Below the pieces are notes generated by a model. That model was not told the DNA's origin and did no database searches. It saw nothing but the letters and a program-made list of their open reading frames with translations. A stretch of 64,000 nt of DNA from JAYYZW01 sp965217605 (GTDB lineage: Bacteria; Pseudomonadota; Gammaproteobacteria; Ga0077536). This document shows, piece by piece, positions 51,013-59,094 of the stretch. Numbering within the stretch: the stretch's first letter is position 1; each line of letters begins with the position of its first letter. The DNA is taken from assembly GCA_965217605.1 (NCBI GenBank), contig CBDCJB010000004.1, positions 372,001 through 436,000 on the forward strand. The letters are read 5' to 3'. Made by a program: the position numbers and the translations under genes.

Positions 51013-52020
51013 TCAGCGCGCCGAAAACTGATGGCTGTTCAGAAACTTCCAGGTTCTCGTGACATGAAGAATGTCGACTTCTTTGAGGATATCGGGCGGA
51101 AAAGGCGCAAATGGAGCGGCGAGCTTGACGATCCGCACCGCAGCGTCGTCGAGCACTTTGTGTCCGGACGAGCGGCGTACCATGATCTCTTGCACGGAGC
51201 CGTCCGGATTCAGCGCGACGTCCAGCAACAGCGCGCCGGATAGCTGCCGCTTGCGCGCCTCGTCGGGGTAGTTGATGTTACCTACGCGTTCAACCTTCGA
51301 GCGCCAGGCTTCCATGTACGCAGCGTAAAGGTATTCCCGCGTATTGGCGGAAATATATTTACGCCGCGGCCGTTTGGCGTGTGAATCGAGCCGTTGCTGA
51401 AGCTCGGCGTTGAGACTTGCAAGCGCGAACGAACGGGTGAGTAACTGCGCCGCCGTTGGTAAGGGCAGCGATCGGATCTCGTGCTTCGGCGGTGTGTCGG
51501 CAAGCTCGGGGTCTTCAATAGGGCGCGCTTCCGGCGGCGCCTGTTCCAAGGGATCGGGCTTTGGCAGCACGGCGTCGTCGGCCGTTTGAACCAGGCGTTC
51601 CTCGACCTCGGCGGCTGCGTCCGCCGGCGCCTCACGCGATGCGTCGGCCGGCGGCGCCGGCTCGGCCATCTCGGCGGTGGGGGCAGGTACGGGCTCCACT
51701 TGCGGTACGGGTGCGGAAGCAATATCGGCCGTCTGTGCCGGAATCGGGGCCTTGACCGGCGCGGCCGGCGGATCGGATAGCTCCGCGTCACCGCCGCCCT
51801 CGAGATTCGCCTGGGCCAACATATCGGCGTCCTCGGGTGCGCGATCGGATTTTTCCGGGACGAGCGTGATTTCAAGTGATTCATAGCGCGCTTCGGGTAC
51901 GGGTTCGGGTGCGAAGCTGACGCCGAGCACGAACATCGTGTGCAGGATGATGGCGACACAGATCGTGAGACCCAGGCGATCATCGGGCGTTATCTCGGGT
52001 TGAACGGCAACGGCACTCAA
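51013..52020 (-). CDS. TonB family protein
   Basis: 335 residues. One N-terminal membrane helix (about 14-35, LGLTICVAIILHTMFVLGVS), a long Pro/Ala/Glu-rich periplasmic region, and a C-terminal TonB domain (YPDEARKRQLSGALLLDVAL and LDDAAVRIVKLAAPFAPFPP). It transfers energy from the inner membrane to outer-membrane transporters. No exbB/exbD nearby. Its start overlaps gshB by 4 bp, a gene order (gshB-tonB-algH-ruvX) found in many gammaproteobacteria. Confidence 0.9.
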   Translation of the reverse strand: MSAVAVQPEITPDDRLGLTICVAIILHTMFVLGVSFAPEPVPEARYESLEITLVPEKSDRAPEDADMLAQANLEGGGDAELSDPPAAPVKAPIPAQTADIASAPVPQVEPVPAPTAEMAEPAPPADASREAPADAAAEVEERLVQTADDAVLPKPDPLEQAPPEARPIEDPELADTPPKHEIRSLPLPTAAQLLTRSFALASLNAELQQRLDSHAKRPRRKYISANTREYLYAAYMEAWRSKVERVGNINYPDEARKRQLSGALLLDVALNPDGSVQEIMVRRSSGHKVLDDAAVRIVKLAAPFAPFPPDILKEVDILHVTRTWKFLNSHQFSAR

Positions 52021-52979
52021 CGCGTATCAAGCCTCGCTTCTATCGCCATCATTAACTGGCCACCGATATCGACGTCGCACTGCGCTTCGATCTCCCGCAC
52101 ACAGGTCGGGCTCGTCACATTGATCTCGGTGAGTTTGTCGCCGATTACATCGAGCCCGACGAATAGCAGGCCGCGCTGCTTCAACTCGGGCGCCACGCGC
52201 TCGCAAATGATCTGGTCACTGGCCGTCAAGGCTTGTGCGACGCCACGCCCGCCTGCCGCCAGGTTGCCTCGCAACTCCCCGGCTGCGGGAATGCGGGCGA
52301 GAACGTAAGGCACAGCTTCGCCATCGACGACGAGAATGCGTTTATCGCCGTCGACGATCTGAGGGAGATAGCGTTGCGCCATGCAGAAGCGCTGCTCGAA
52401 CTCGGTGAGCGTCTCGAATATGACACTGGTGTTGGCGTCGGAACGCTGCGCCCGAAACACTGACGCGCCACCCATGCCGTCCAGCGGTTTGACCACGATA
52501 TCTTGGTGCTCAGCCAAAAATGCGCGTAAATCATCGATGCGCCGGGTGACGAGCGTTGGCGGGCACAGGTCGCTGAACCAGGCGGTGAACAGTTTTTCGC
52601 TGGCGTCACGGATCGAACGGGGATCATTGACGACGAGGACACCGTCGACTTGCGCCCGTTCGAGCATATAGGTGGCAAAGACGTATTCCATATCAAACGG
52701 CGGGTCCTTGCGCATGAACACGCAGTCGAGCGCCGCGAGCGGTTGCGGGTCGTCCGAGGCGGGCCCCGAGAAGTCGAACCAGCGCTCGAGGGAATCGTAG
52801 ACGCACAGCGGTCGGGTGCGAGCGCAAGCGCGTCCGTCGAGCAACGCCAAATCCTTCATCTCCATGTAATGCAATTCCCAACCGCGCGCGCTCGCCGCCA
52901 GCAGTAAGGCGAGTGTCGTGTCCTTCTTGGGATTGATCCCGGCCACGGGATCCATGATTACGCCCAGGCGCCTCGGCAT
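52017..52979 (-). CDS. gshB: Glutathione synthetase
   Basis: 320 residues from ATG 52979 (MPRRLGVIMDPVAGINPKKD). ATP-grasp enzyme that adds glycine to gamma-glutamylcysteine. DIVVKPLDGMGGASVF is the ATP-binding glycine loop and INVTSPTCVREIE the C-terminal metal site. First gene of the long minus-strand operon ending in trmB, divergent from hemC. It supplies glutathione for the GST and GFA proteins in the window. Confidence 0.95.
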   Translation of the reverse strand: MPRRLGVIMDPVAGINPKKDTTLALLLAASARGWELHYMEMKDLALLDGRACARTRPLCVYDSLERWFDFSGPASDDPQPLAALDCVFMRKDPPFDMEYVFATYMLERAQVDGVLVVNDPRSIRDASEKLFTAWFSDLCPPTLVTRRIDDLRAFLAEHQDIVVKPLDGMGGASVFRAQRSDANTSVIFETLTEFEQRFCMAQRYLPQIVDGDKRILVVDGEAVPYVLARIPAAGELRGNLAAGGRGVAQALTASDQIICERVAPELKQRGLLFVGLDVIGDKLTEINVTSPTCVREIEAQCDVDIGGQLMMAIEARLDTR

Positions 52980-53093
52980 CAGGTTGGCATCACCGCACCG
53001 TTCATGAATCGACACCTTACCACAGGAAAAACTGCTAGCATTGCGCACCGGATCACGATGCGCCGGAACCTGAAGTGGCGATAACATTTTGAC

Positions 53094-54026
53094 ATGGCCG
53101 TGCGAACGCGGGTTCGTATTGCAACGCGTAGAAGCGAACTGGCGTTATGGCAGAGCAACCATGTCGCGGCCCGCCTGATTGCCCTTCATCCCGATTTGGA
53201 AACCGAACTCGTACCGATCACGACGACCGGCGATCGTATTCTCGACACGCCGTTGCAACACGCCGGCGGAAAAGGCCTCTTTATAAAGGAACTCGAGATC
53301 GCGTTAGCCGAGCAGCGGGCAGACATCGCGGTGCACTCGATGAAAGACGTACCGGCGGAGCTACCGGACGGGTTACATCTGCCGGTGATGCTCGAGCGCG
53401 ACGATCCAAGAGACGTGTTGGTGAGTACCGATCGGTGCGCACTCGATGAATTGCCGCCGGGGTGCCGAGTTGGCACGTCGAGTCTGCGACGCAAGAGCCA
53501 GCTCCGCGCGCGACGTGACGATCTCGCACTGTATGACTTACGCGGTAACGTGCCGACGCGGATCAGCAAGCTCGAAGCCGGCGACTTCGACGCGATCGTC
53601 CTTGCAGCGGCGGGCTTACGCCGACTCGGTTTAATGAACGAGACTTGTGTCTATCTGGACCCGACCGTCATGTTACCCGCAGTCGGGCAGGGTGCGATCG
53701 GGATCGAATGCCGCCTAGGCGACACGGACGTCGAAACATTGATCGGCGCAATCAACGACCTACACACTTCGTCTTGCGTCCGCGCGGAGCGCGCCATGAA
53801 TGCCACCCTCGGCGGTAATTGTCACGTGCCGGTCGCCGGCTACGCGCACATCGAGGGGGATCGTCTGACACTGACCGGCCTCGTCGCGGGTGTCGACGGC
53901 AAGGAAATCGTGCGGCGCACGGCGGCGGGATCGCGCGCGGACGCGGAACGGCTCGGCATTGAACTGGGTGAGGTCGTGCTGGCCGAGGGTGGGGATCGCA
54001 TTCTGCGCAGCTTAGCGAAGCGCTAG
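53094..54026 (+). CDS. hemC: Hydroxymethylbilane synthase
   Basis: 310 residues. It polymerises four porphobilinogens in haem synthesis. Visible: IATRRSELALWQSNHV, KGLFIKELEIAL, DIAVHSMKDVPAEL with the catalytic Asp, and the dipyrromethane cofactor Cys in LGGNCHVPVAGYAH. First gene of hemC-hemD-hemX-hemY, divergent from the gshB operon. Confidence 0.96.
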   Translation: MAVRTRVRIATRRSELALWQSNHVAARLIALHPDLETELVPITTTGDRILDTPLQHAGGKGLFIKELEIALAEQRADIAVHSMKDVPAELPDGLHLPVMLERDDPRDVLVSTDRCALDELPPGCRVGTSSLRRKSQLRARRDDLALYDLRGNVPTRISKLEAGDFDAIVLAAAGLRRLGLMNETCVYLDPTVMLPAVGQGAIGIECRLGDTDVETLIGAINDLHTSSCVRAERAMNATLGGNCHVPVAGYAHIEGDRLTLTGLVAGVDGKEIVRRTAAGSRADAERLGIELGEVVLAEGGDRILRSLAKR

Positions 54027-54042
54027 ACGAGACAGCGGCAGC

Positions 54043-54828
54043 ATGAAGCCACTTGAGGGCGTCTCGGTGTTGGTCACCCGGCCACAAGCGCAAGGCGAAA
54101 GTCTGGCGATTGCGATCGAAAACAACGGCGGGACCGCGATCAGGGCGCCAATGCTGATCGTCGATCGCCTCAAAGACGATGCGACAGCCCGCACCGTAGT
54201 GGCGGGATTGGCGACATTCGACACCGCGATTTTCGTGAGCAAGAACGCGGCCGATTTCGGGGTCGCGTTGATCAACGAGAACGGCTGCTCGCTTGACCGC
54301 ATTGAAGTGTTTGCGGTTGGTCTCGGCACGGCCGCGCGGTTACGCGAACGCGGTCAACGCCACGTTACAACGCCAAGCAGCGAGTTCAGCTCGGAGGGGT
54401 TGTTACGTCTGGATGGCCTGACCGAATCGCGCGTCGCGGGTAAACGTATCCTCATTTTTCGCGGCGCGGGAGGGCGCGAATATCTGGCTCAAATCCTGGA
54501 ACGGCGCGGCGCCGAAGTCGTGTACTGCGAATGCTATGAACGCCGTAAATCGGAGATCGTTTTAGCTGACGTACTCAGGCAATACGATGTCAAAGTTCCT
54601 GACGTCGGGCTCGCCACCAGCATAGAGTCGTTGGATAGTCTGGCCGAAAAAATCGAGGACGAAGGGATCAAATTCCTATTCGATATGCAAATGCTCGTGG
54701 TCGGTTCGCGCATCGCCCGGGAAGTTGAATCGCTGGGGTTCACCAACCGGCCGCTTATCGTTGAAAATCCCGCCGATGAAAGCATAATCAGACACTTGAT
54801 CCATTGGGCCACGGCAACGCATGACTGA
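54043..54828 (+). CDS. hemD: Uroporphyrinogen-III synthase
   Basis: 261 residues. It closes hydroxymethylbilane to uroporphyrinogen III. GVSVLVTRPQAQGESLAIAI and IFVSKNAADFGVALI are the usual N-terminal elements; the family is otherwise poorly conserved, so position after hemC is strong support. It overlaps hemX by 8 bp. Confidence 0.92.
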   Translation: MKPLEGVSVLVTRPQAQGESLAIAIENNGGTAIRAPMLIVDRLKDDATARTVVAGLATFDTAIFVSKNAADFGVALINENGCSLDRIEVFAVGLGTAARLRERGQRHVTTPSSEFSSEGLLRLDGLTESRVAGKRILIFRGAGGREYLAQILERRGAEVVYCECYERRKSEIVLADVLRQYDVKVPDVGLATSIESLDSLAEKIEDEGIKFLFDMQMLVVGSRIAREVESLGFTNRPLIVENPADESIIRHLIHWATATHD

Positions 54829-55930
54829 CGACGCGAAAAAACGAAAACCCGCAGGTTCCGCGAAAACCGGATCCGATGCGCAAAAGCCGAAGGCGGCCAC
54901 GCCTGAACCTCGCTCGCACGGCACCGCTATTCTGACCTTTGCCTTGATATTGACGGTGGCGGCCGCGGGTTATTACTGGGTAACGGAAATCTATACGCCG
55001 AGCATGAGCGCGCTTGAAGGCCGCATAGCCGCTATCGATGCAGAACGCGAAAGCTTCGGTCCACGCCTCGACGACATCGAAACCCGCAACGCTAAAATCG
55101 CTGGTAATCGCGAAGCCTTGGGCAGCGATGTCGCGGCGCTCGGTATCGCGCAGGACAATCTAAAAGCTTCGGTCCAGGCGCTCTACGCGAAAGATACGCA
55201 GTCCTCGCTCAACTGGGTCCTGGCCGAAGCGGAGTACTTGATATTCGCCGCAATGCAACGGTTGGCGTTGGAACGCGATGTAAATACCGCGATCGCCGCA
55301 TTAAAAGCGGCGGATGTTCGTCTGCGGTTGGCCGAACACCCTGAATTGATCGCGATCCGGGAGCAGATCGCGCACGACATCGCGGCGCTCGAGGCGGTCA
55401 ACCTTCCGGATGTCGAAGGATTGGCGATTTATCTGGCTGAAACGGTGAGCCGCGTCGGCGATTTGCCGACGAAACCGGAAGCGGAGATCGACATGAGCTT
55501 TTCGCGCATGCAAGGCGAACCGGCGACGGCGGAAAATTGGAAGGGCGTCGCGAAAGCGATGTGGTCCGACCTGGTGAATTTGATAGAGATTAAGGATGGT
55601 GAACTGCCGGACGGCGTTCTGTTCGATCCGGAGTTACGCTATTTTCTGCAGCAGAATTTGCGATTGGAGCTCGCCAGCGCACGCCTGTCGGTGCTGCGCC
55701 GGGACAACGCCAACTTCCGAGCGGCCAGCACCTTGATCGTCGGCTTGCTCAATCAGTACTACGATACGCAGGATGCCGGCGTGGCCGCAATTATCGTTCG
55801 TCTCGAAGACGAACAAGGTACCGATCTCGATCCGAACGTGCCGGAGATATCGGCAAGTCTGGATACGATCCGCGCCAAACGCATGTCGACGCGAACGTCC
55901 GACGCCGCCGACATCGCGGTAAGGAACTGA
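54821..55930 (+). CDS. hemX: HemX-like membrane protein
   Basis: 369 residues. A disordered Lys/Pro/Ala-rich N-terminus (1-28), one membrane helix (about 32-53, AILTFALILTVAAAGYYWV), then a coiled-coil region (60-115) and a helical periplasmic domain (SLNWVLAEAEYLIFAAMQRL). In the gammaproteobacterial hemCDXY operon, HemX is not an active methyltransferase and its role is unclear. Confidence 0.9.
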   Translation: MTDDAKKRKPAGSAKTGSDAQKPKAATPEPRSHGTAILTFALILTVAAAGYYWVTEIYTPSMSALEGRIAAIDAERESFGPRLDDIETRNAKIAGNREALGSDVAALGIAQDNLKASVQALYAKDTQSSLNWVLAEAEYLIFAAMQRLALERDVNTAIAALKAADVRLRLAEHPELIAIREQIAHDIAALEAVNLPDVEGLAIYLAETVSRVGDLPTKPEAEIDMSFSRMQGEPATAENWKGVAKAMWSDLVNLIEIKDGELPDGVLFDPELRYFLQQNLRLELASARLSVLRRDNANFRAASTLIVGLLNQYYDTQDAGVAAIIVRLEDEQGTDLDPNVPEISASLDTIRAKRMSTRTSDAADIAVRN

Positions 55931-55932
55931 CC

Positions 55933-57150
55933 GTGCGTTTGCTGGTAGTCACACTGTTCGCCCTAGGCTTGGCCGTGCTTGCCGGTTCGTTGGTGGCCGA
56001 GGACCCCGGATTCATCGTGATCGGCTATGGCGGCAAGGTCATTCGCACGACCTTCGCGTTCTTTATGCTCGTGCTCGTAGTCGCCATCATCGGCCTCTAT
56101 ATGGCGGTGCGCTTACTTGTCAACGTCTTGGAATTGCGCCGCCGTTGGCGGCGCTGGTCGGACGAGTATCGGCGCCGGCGTGCACACCGGTCGCTTGCAA
56201 CCGGGATGCTGGCTTTGGCGAAAGGCGATTTCGCGCGCGCGGAGCGCTTGTTCACAAAGGGGGCGGAGGGCGATGCACAACCGGAAGTGCATTACCTCGC
56301 CGCGGCCCAAGCCGCACAGGCGAGGAACGCACCGGCCCGGCGCGACAACTATCTCCAGCTCGCGCACGATGTGCAGCCCGACGCGGCCGCGGCGTTGGAT
56401 ATCAAGCGCTCGGAATGGTTGATCGAGAATGGCCAATTAGCGGGCGCAGGGGCGCTCATCGACGATCTCGAGCAGGCACAAGCCGGTAACCTGCAGGTGC
56501 TCCGGCTGCGCATGAGTTTGCTGCAACACCTGGGCGACATGCACGCATTGTTGGCGTTGATACCCGCTTTGCGGCGCGACCGTGTCATTCCGTTCGACGA
56601 TGCCAATGCAATGGAACGCGATTGCGCGATCGCCGTGCTCAACGAGCAGTATGCATCGCAGGAATCATTGGTTGACGTATGGAACGGCTTATCGAAGCCG
56701 ATACGATTCCTCGCACCGGTGATCGGGCGCTACGTTCAGGGGCTTTGTACGTTCGCCGCATACGACGAGGCGGAAGCCCTATTGCGCAAAAGGCTGGAAA
56801 GCGCCTGGGATTCATCGCTCGCCGCGCTCTATGGTGAGGTCGAGTGCGAACCGCCGACGCGTCAATTGCGCAAAGCGGACGGCTGGGCCGTCACACGCGA
56901 AGACGATGCCGGTTTGCGATTAACGCGGGCGCGGCTTGCGATAAGGGCGGGATTGTGGGGCCACGCGAAGGATCACTTGGAAGATTTGATCGCAGCCCAG
57001 CCCTCACCCTTGCTCTACCACTTGCAAGCGGAAGTCGCCGAGGGCGTGGGTGATGCCGATGCGGCGGCGGCACTGCGTAAGAAAGGACTCGATCTCGCTA
57101 CGGGAGAGAAGGCGGTCACGTCATCGGAATTGCGACACGACGCTGCGTGA
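55933..57150 (+). CDS. hemY: HemY N-terminal/TPR membrane protein
   Basis: 405 residues from GTG 55933. Two N-terminal helices (about 1-18 and 36-58) and TPR-like helical repeats (LATGMLALAKGDFARAERLF; HYLAAAQAAQARNAPARRDN). This is the proteobacterial HemY, unrelated to the protoporphyrinogen oxidase of the same name. It starts two bases after hemX. REP-like palindromes follow the stop. Confidence 0.92.
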   Translation: MRLLVVTLFALGLAVLAGSLVAEDPGFIVIGYGGKVIRTTFAFFMLVLVVAIIGLYMAVRLLVNVLELRRRWRRWSDEYRRRRAHRSLATGMLALAKGDFARAERLFTKGAEGDAQPEVHYLAAAQAAQARNAPARRDNYLQLAHDVQPDAAAALDIKRSEWLIENGQLAGAGALIDDLEQAQAGNLQVLRLRMSLLQHLGDMHALLALIPALRRDRVIPFDDANAMERDCAIAVLNEQYASQESLVDVWNGLSKPIRFLAPVIGRYVQGLCTFAAYDEAEALLRKRLESAWDSSLAALYGEVECEPPTRQLRKADGWAVTREDDAGLRLTRARLAIRAGLWGHAKDHLEDLIAAQPSPLLYHLQAEVAEGVGDADAAAALRKKGLDLATGEKAVTSSELRHDAA

Positions 57151-57159
57151 GTGTGATCT

Positions 57160-57226
57160 CGGTTCGCCCGCAAGCGGGCTGTACGGGGGCACCGCGAAAG
57201 CTCGGTAGGAGCCCGCTTGCGGGCGA
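57160..57226. repeat. REP-like inverted pair
   Basis: GCCCGCAAGCGGGC at 57166-57179 and GCCCGCTTGCGGGC at 57211-57224 in opposite orientation, the second preceded by GTAGGA as at 2634-2653. It lies between the converging hemY and parA-like genes and could end transcription from both sides. Confidence 0.72.
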
Positions 57227-57235
57227 ATACCGAGC

Positions 57236-57895
57236 TTATCCGCCAGGTAAGCTCCGCGCGCTCGCGAGCCAACGCAGTAGCGGCGCCCAATACTCACGGT
57301 CAGGGGCGGTCGCCAGCGGCGCGAATTCGAAGATGGAAATTCCGCGCTCGGCAGCGCGCAGATAATTCGCGCTTTGGCGCAATATGGTCAGGAACGGAAA
57401 ACGGCGCCCGGAAGGTAGTTTGAGTTCGTAGAGGTAGTCTTCGAGTGAATCGGTGGCGCGAGTCCCTTCCCGAATGCGACTGCCGACCGTCGCGAGTTTA
57501 ATGTCTGTTTTGATCAGGTGACGTACGTCGCGAAGCTCGCCGATAAAACGCTGCGCTGCGCGGATGTCGACGGGCGACGGTACGACCGGGATGATCACCG
57601 TGTGCGCCCGGCGCAGCAGCGTAACGAGTTGGTCGCCGTGGGTCCTGGACGGCGCATCGATGATCACGACTTCGCTGCGGCGCGGCACCCGCAATCCCGA
57701 GTCAAACGCGGCTATCCCAGTGATTTTCGGGAATTTATCGGGCCGCTCGGCGATCCAATCCAGCGCACTACCCAACGGGTCGTAATCGGCGAGTGCGACC
57801 TTCGCGCCCGCATCGGCATAGTAGCCGGCAAGGTTGGTTGCAATCGTCGTTTTCCCGCTGCCGCCTTTGGCGTTGAGAACCAGGATGGTGCGCAT
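57236..57895 (-). CDS. ParA/MinD-like ATPase
   Basis: 219 residues. The deviant Walker A motif is NAKGGSGKTTIATNLAGYYA; the Walker A' Asp is in VALADYDPLGSALDW and Walker B in EVVIIDAPSRTHG. It resembles small orphan ParA proteins that position cellular cargo. No parB or parS is seen. It is downstream of the phosphoribulokinase gene on the same strand, separated by the inverted repeat at 57939-58086. Confidence 0.88.
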   Translation of the reverse strand: MRTILVLNAKGGSGKTTIATNLAGYYADAGAKVALADYDPLGSALDWIAERPDKFPKITGIAAFDSGLRVPRRSEVVIIDAPSRTHGDQLVTLLRRAHTVIIPVVPSPVDIRAAQRFIGELRDVRHLIKTDIKLATVGSRIREGTRATDSLEDYLYELKLPSGRRFPFLTILRQSANYLRAAERGISIFEFAPLATAPDREYWAPLLRWLASARSLPGG

Positions 57896-57938
57896 CGCCT
57901 ATTCCCCCAATGCAGAATCCGGCCGTAGTATAACCGCA

Positions 57939-58086
57939 GAAAAAATGGGGTCAGAAAAATGGGGTTACGGAAAAATGGGGTCAGACCCCTTTTTCCATCT
58001 GAACCTATGGTTAGCGATGATCTTTTGCGGAAAAAGGGGTCTGACCCCATTTTTCCGTAACCCCATTTTTCTGACCCCATTTTTTC
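57939..58086. repeat. Perfect 58-bp inverted repeat built of GGGGTCAGA units
   Basis: Arms 57939-57996 and 58029-58086 are exact reverse complements, with a 32-bp loop. Each arm contains AAAAATGGGGTCAG units and ends with GGGGTCAGACCCC (itself palindromic). The right arm is translated as the C-terminus of the upstream phosphoribulokinase gene. It could form a long RNA stem and act as terminator between the PRK and ParA-like genes. Confidence 0.9.
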
Positions 58087-58964
58087 ATACGCGCGAGGTT
58101 ACGACGTTCCATCATGCGTTCGATCACCGGCGTCAGTAAACATTTCATTGCGTCGACCATCTGTCCTGCCGGCACCACCAGCGTATCGGATTGCGACATG
58201 AACGATCCATCCAGCATATCGAGCAGCTTGCGATAATCCGGGTTGATCTTGTCGTCGTTAGCGACGTGGATCACGACCATGCTGTGATCGCTCGTCGGTA
58301 TTTCGACTGACGTAAAGGGATTGGAGGTATCGACGGTCGGCACGCGCTGAAAATTGATGTCGGTGCGGGAAAACTGCGGACAGATGTAGTGCACATAATC
58401 GGGCATGCGCGCCAGGATCATCTCGGTTGCAGCCTCCGCCGAGTACCCGCGTACCGCGCGATCCCGATGGATCTTCTGGATCCATTCGAGGTTGATGATC
58501 GGTACGACCCCGATCGTGAGGTCGACGAAACGGGCGATATCGACGTCGTCAGTCAGCAAAGCGCCGTGTAAACCCTCGTAAAACAAGAGATCCGTGTTGT
58601 TCGGCAAGGGGGTCCAGGGCGTGAAGGTGCCGGGCTCACTCAGCAGGGCCTGCGCCTCGTCGTCGGTGTGCACGTAATGCCGGCGCTGTCCCCGGCCGGT
58701 CTCGGCATAGGTCCGAAACAGCGCCTCGAGTTCGGCGAAGAGGTTACCATCCGGTCCGAAATGCGTGAGGGTGTTGCCGCGCAGCGCGGCTTTTTCGACC
58801 TCCCAATCCATTTCCGCGCGTGCGTGACGGTGGAAACTGTCGCCTTCGATGATGGCGGGTACGATGCCTTCACCGTCGAAAATATGCTCAAAGGCCAGTT
58901 TCGCGCTCGTCGTCCCAGCGCCCGAGGATCCCGTGACGGCGACGATAGGGTGCAATTCGGACAT
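58011..58964 (-). CDS. Phosphoribulokinase with a repeat-derived tail
   Basis: 317 residues. Proteobacterial (class I) PRK fold: P-loop GSSGAGTTSAK near the start, DLLFYEGLHGALL with the catalytic Asp/Glu region, and VPIINLEWIQKIHRD. It phosphorylates ribulose 5-phosphate, but no RuBisCO gene is in the window, so a Calvin-cycle role cannot be claimed. The conserved part ends near NLARMKK; the last 22 residues (WGQKNGVTEKWGQTPF and seven or so more) come from the inverted repeat at 58029-58086. Confidence 0.88.
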   Translation of the reverse strand: MSELHPIVAVTGSSGAGTTSAKLAFEHIFDGEGIVPAIIEGDSFHRHARAEMDWEVEKAALRGNTLTHFGPDGNLFAELEALFRTYAETGRGQRRHYVHTDDEAQALLSEPGTFTPWTPLPNNTDLLFYEGLHGALLTDDVDIARFVDLTIGVVPIINLEWIQKIHRDRAVRGYSAEAATEMILARMPDYVHYICPQFSRTDINFQRVPTVDTSNPFTSVEIPTSDHSMVVIHVANDDKINPDYRKLLDMLDGSFMSQSDTLVVPAGQMVDAMKCLLTPVIERMMERRNLARMKKWGQKNGVTEKWGQTPFSAKDHR

Positions 58965-59094
58965 GGCTAGGAATCACTCAACGGGCGGGAGGCAGGTGCC
59001 GTTATTGTAGGCAGAACTCATTTGGCGGACCAGAATGCTGCATTGCAAGGTATAGATCAGCAGCGCTTTCCCGCGCTTGGGCGCTAGTGTCAGA

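Noticed and set aside
57236..57895. A parABS partition locus
   Set aside because: Only a ParA-like ATPase is present; no parB-like gene or repeated parS site is visible nearby.
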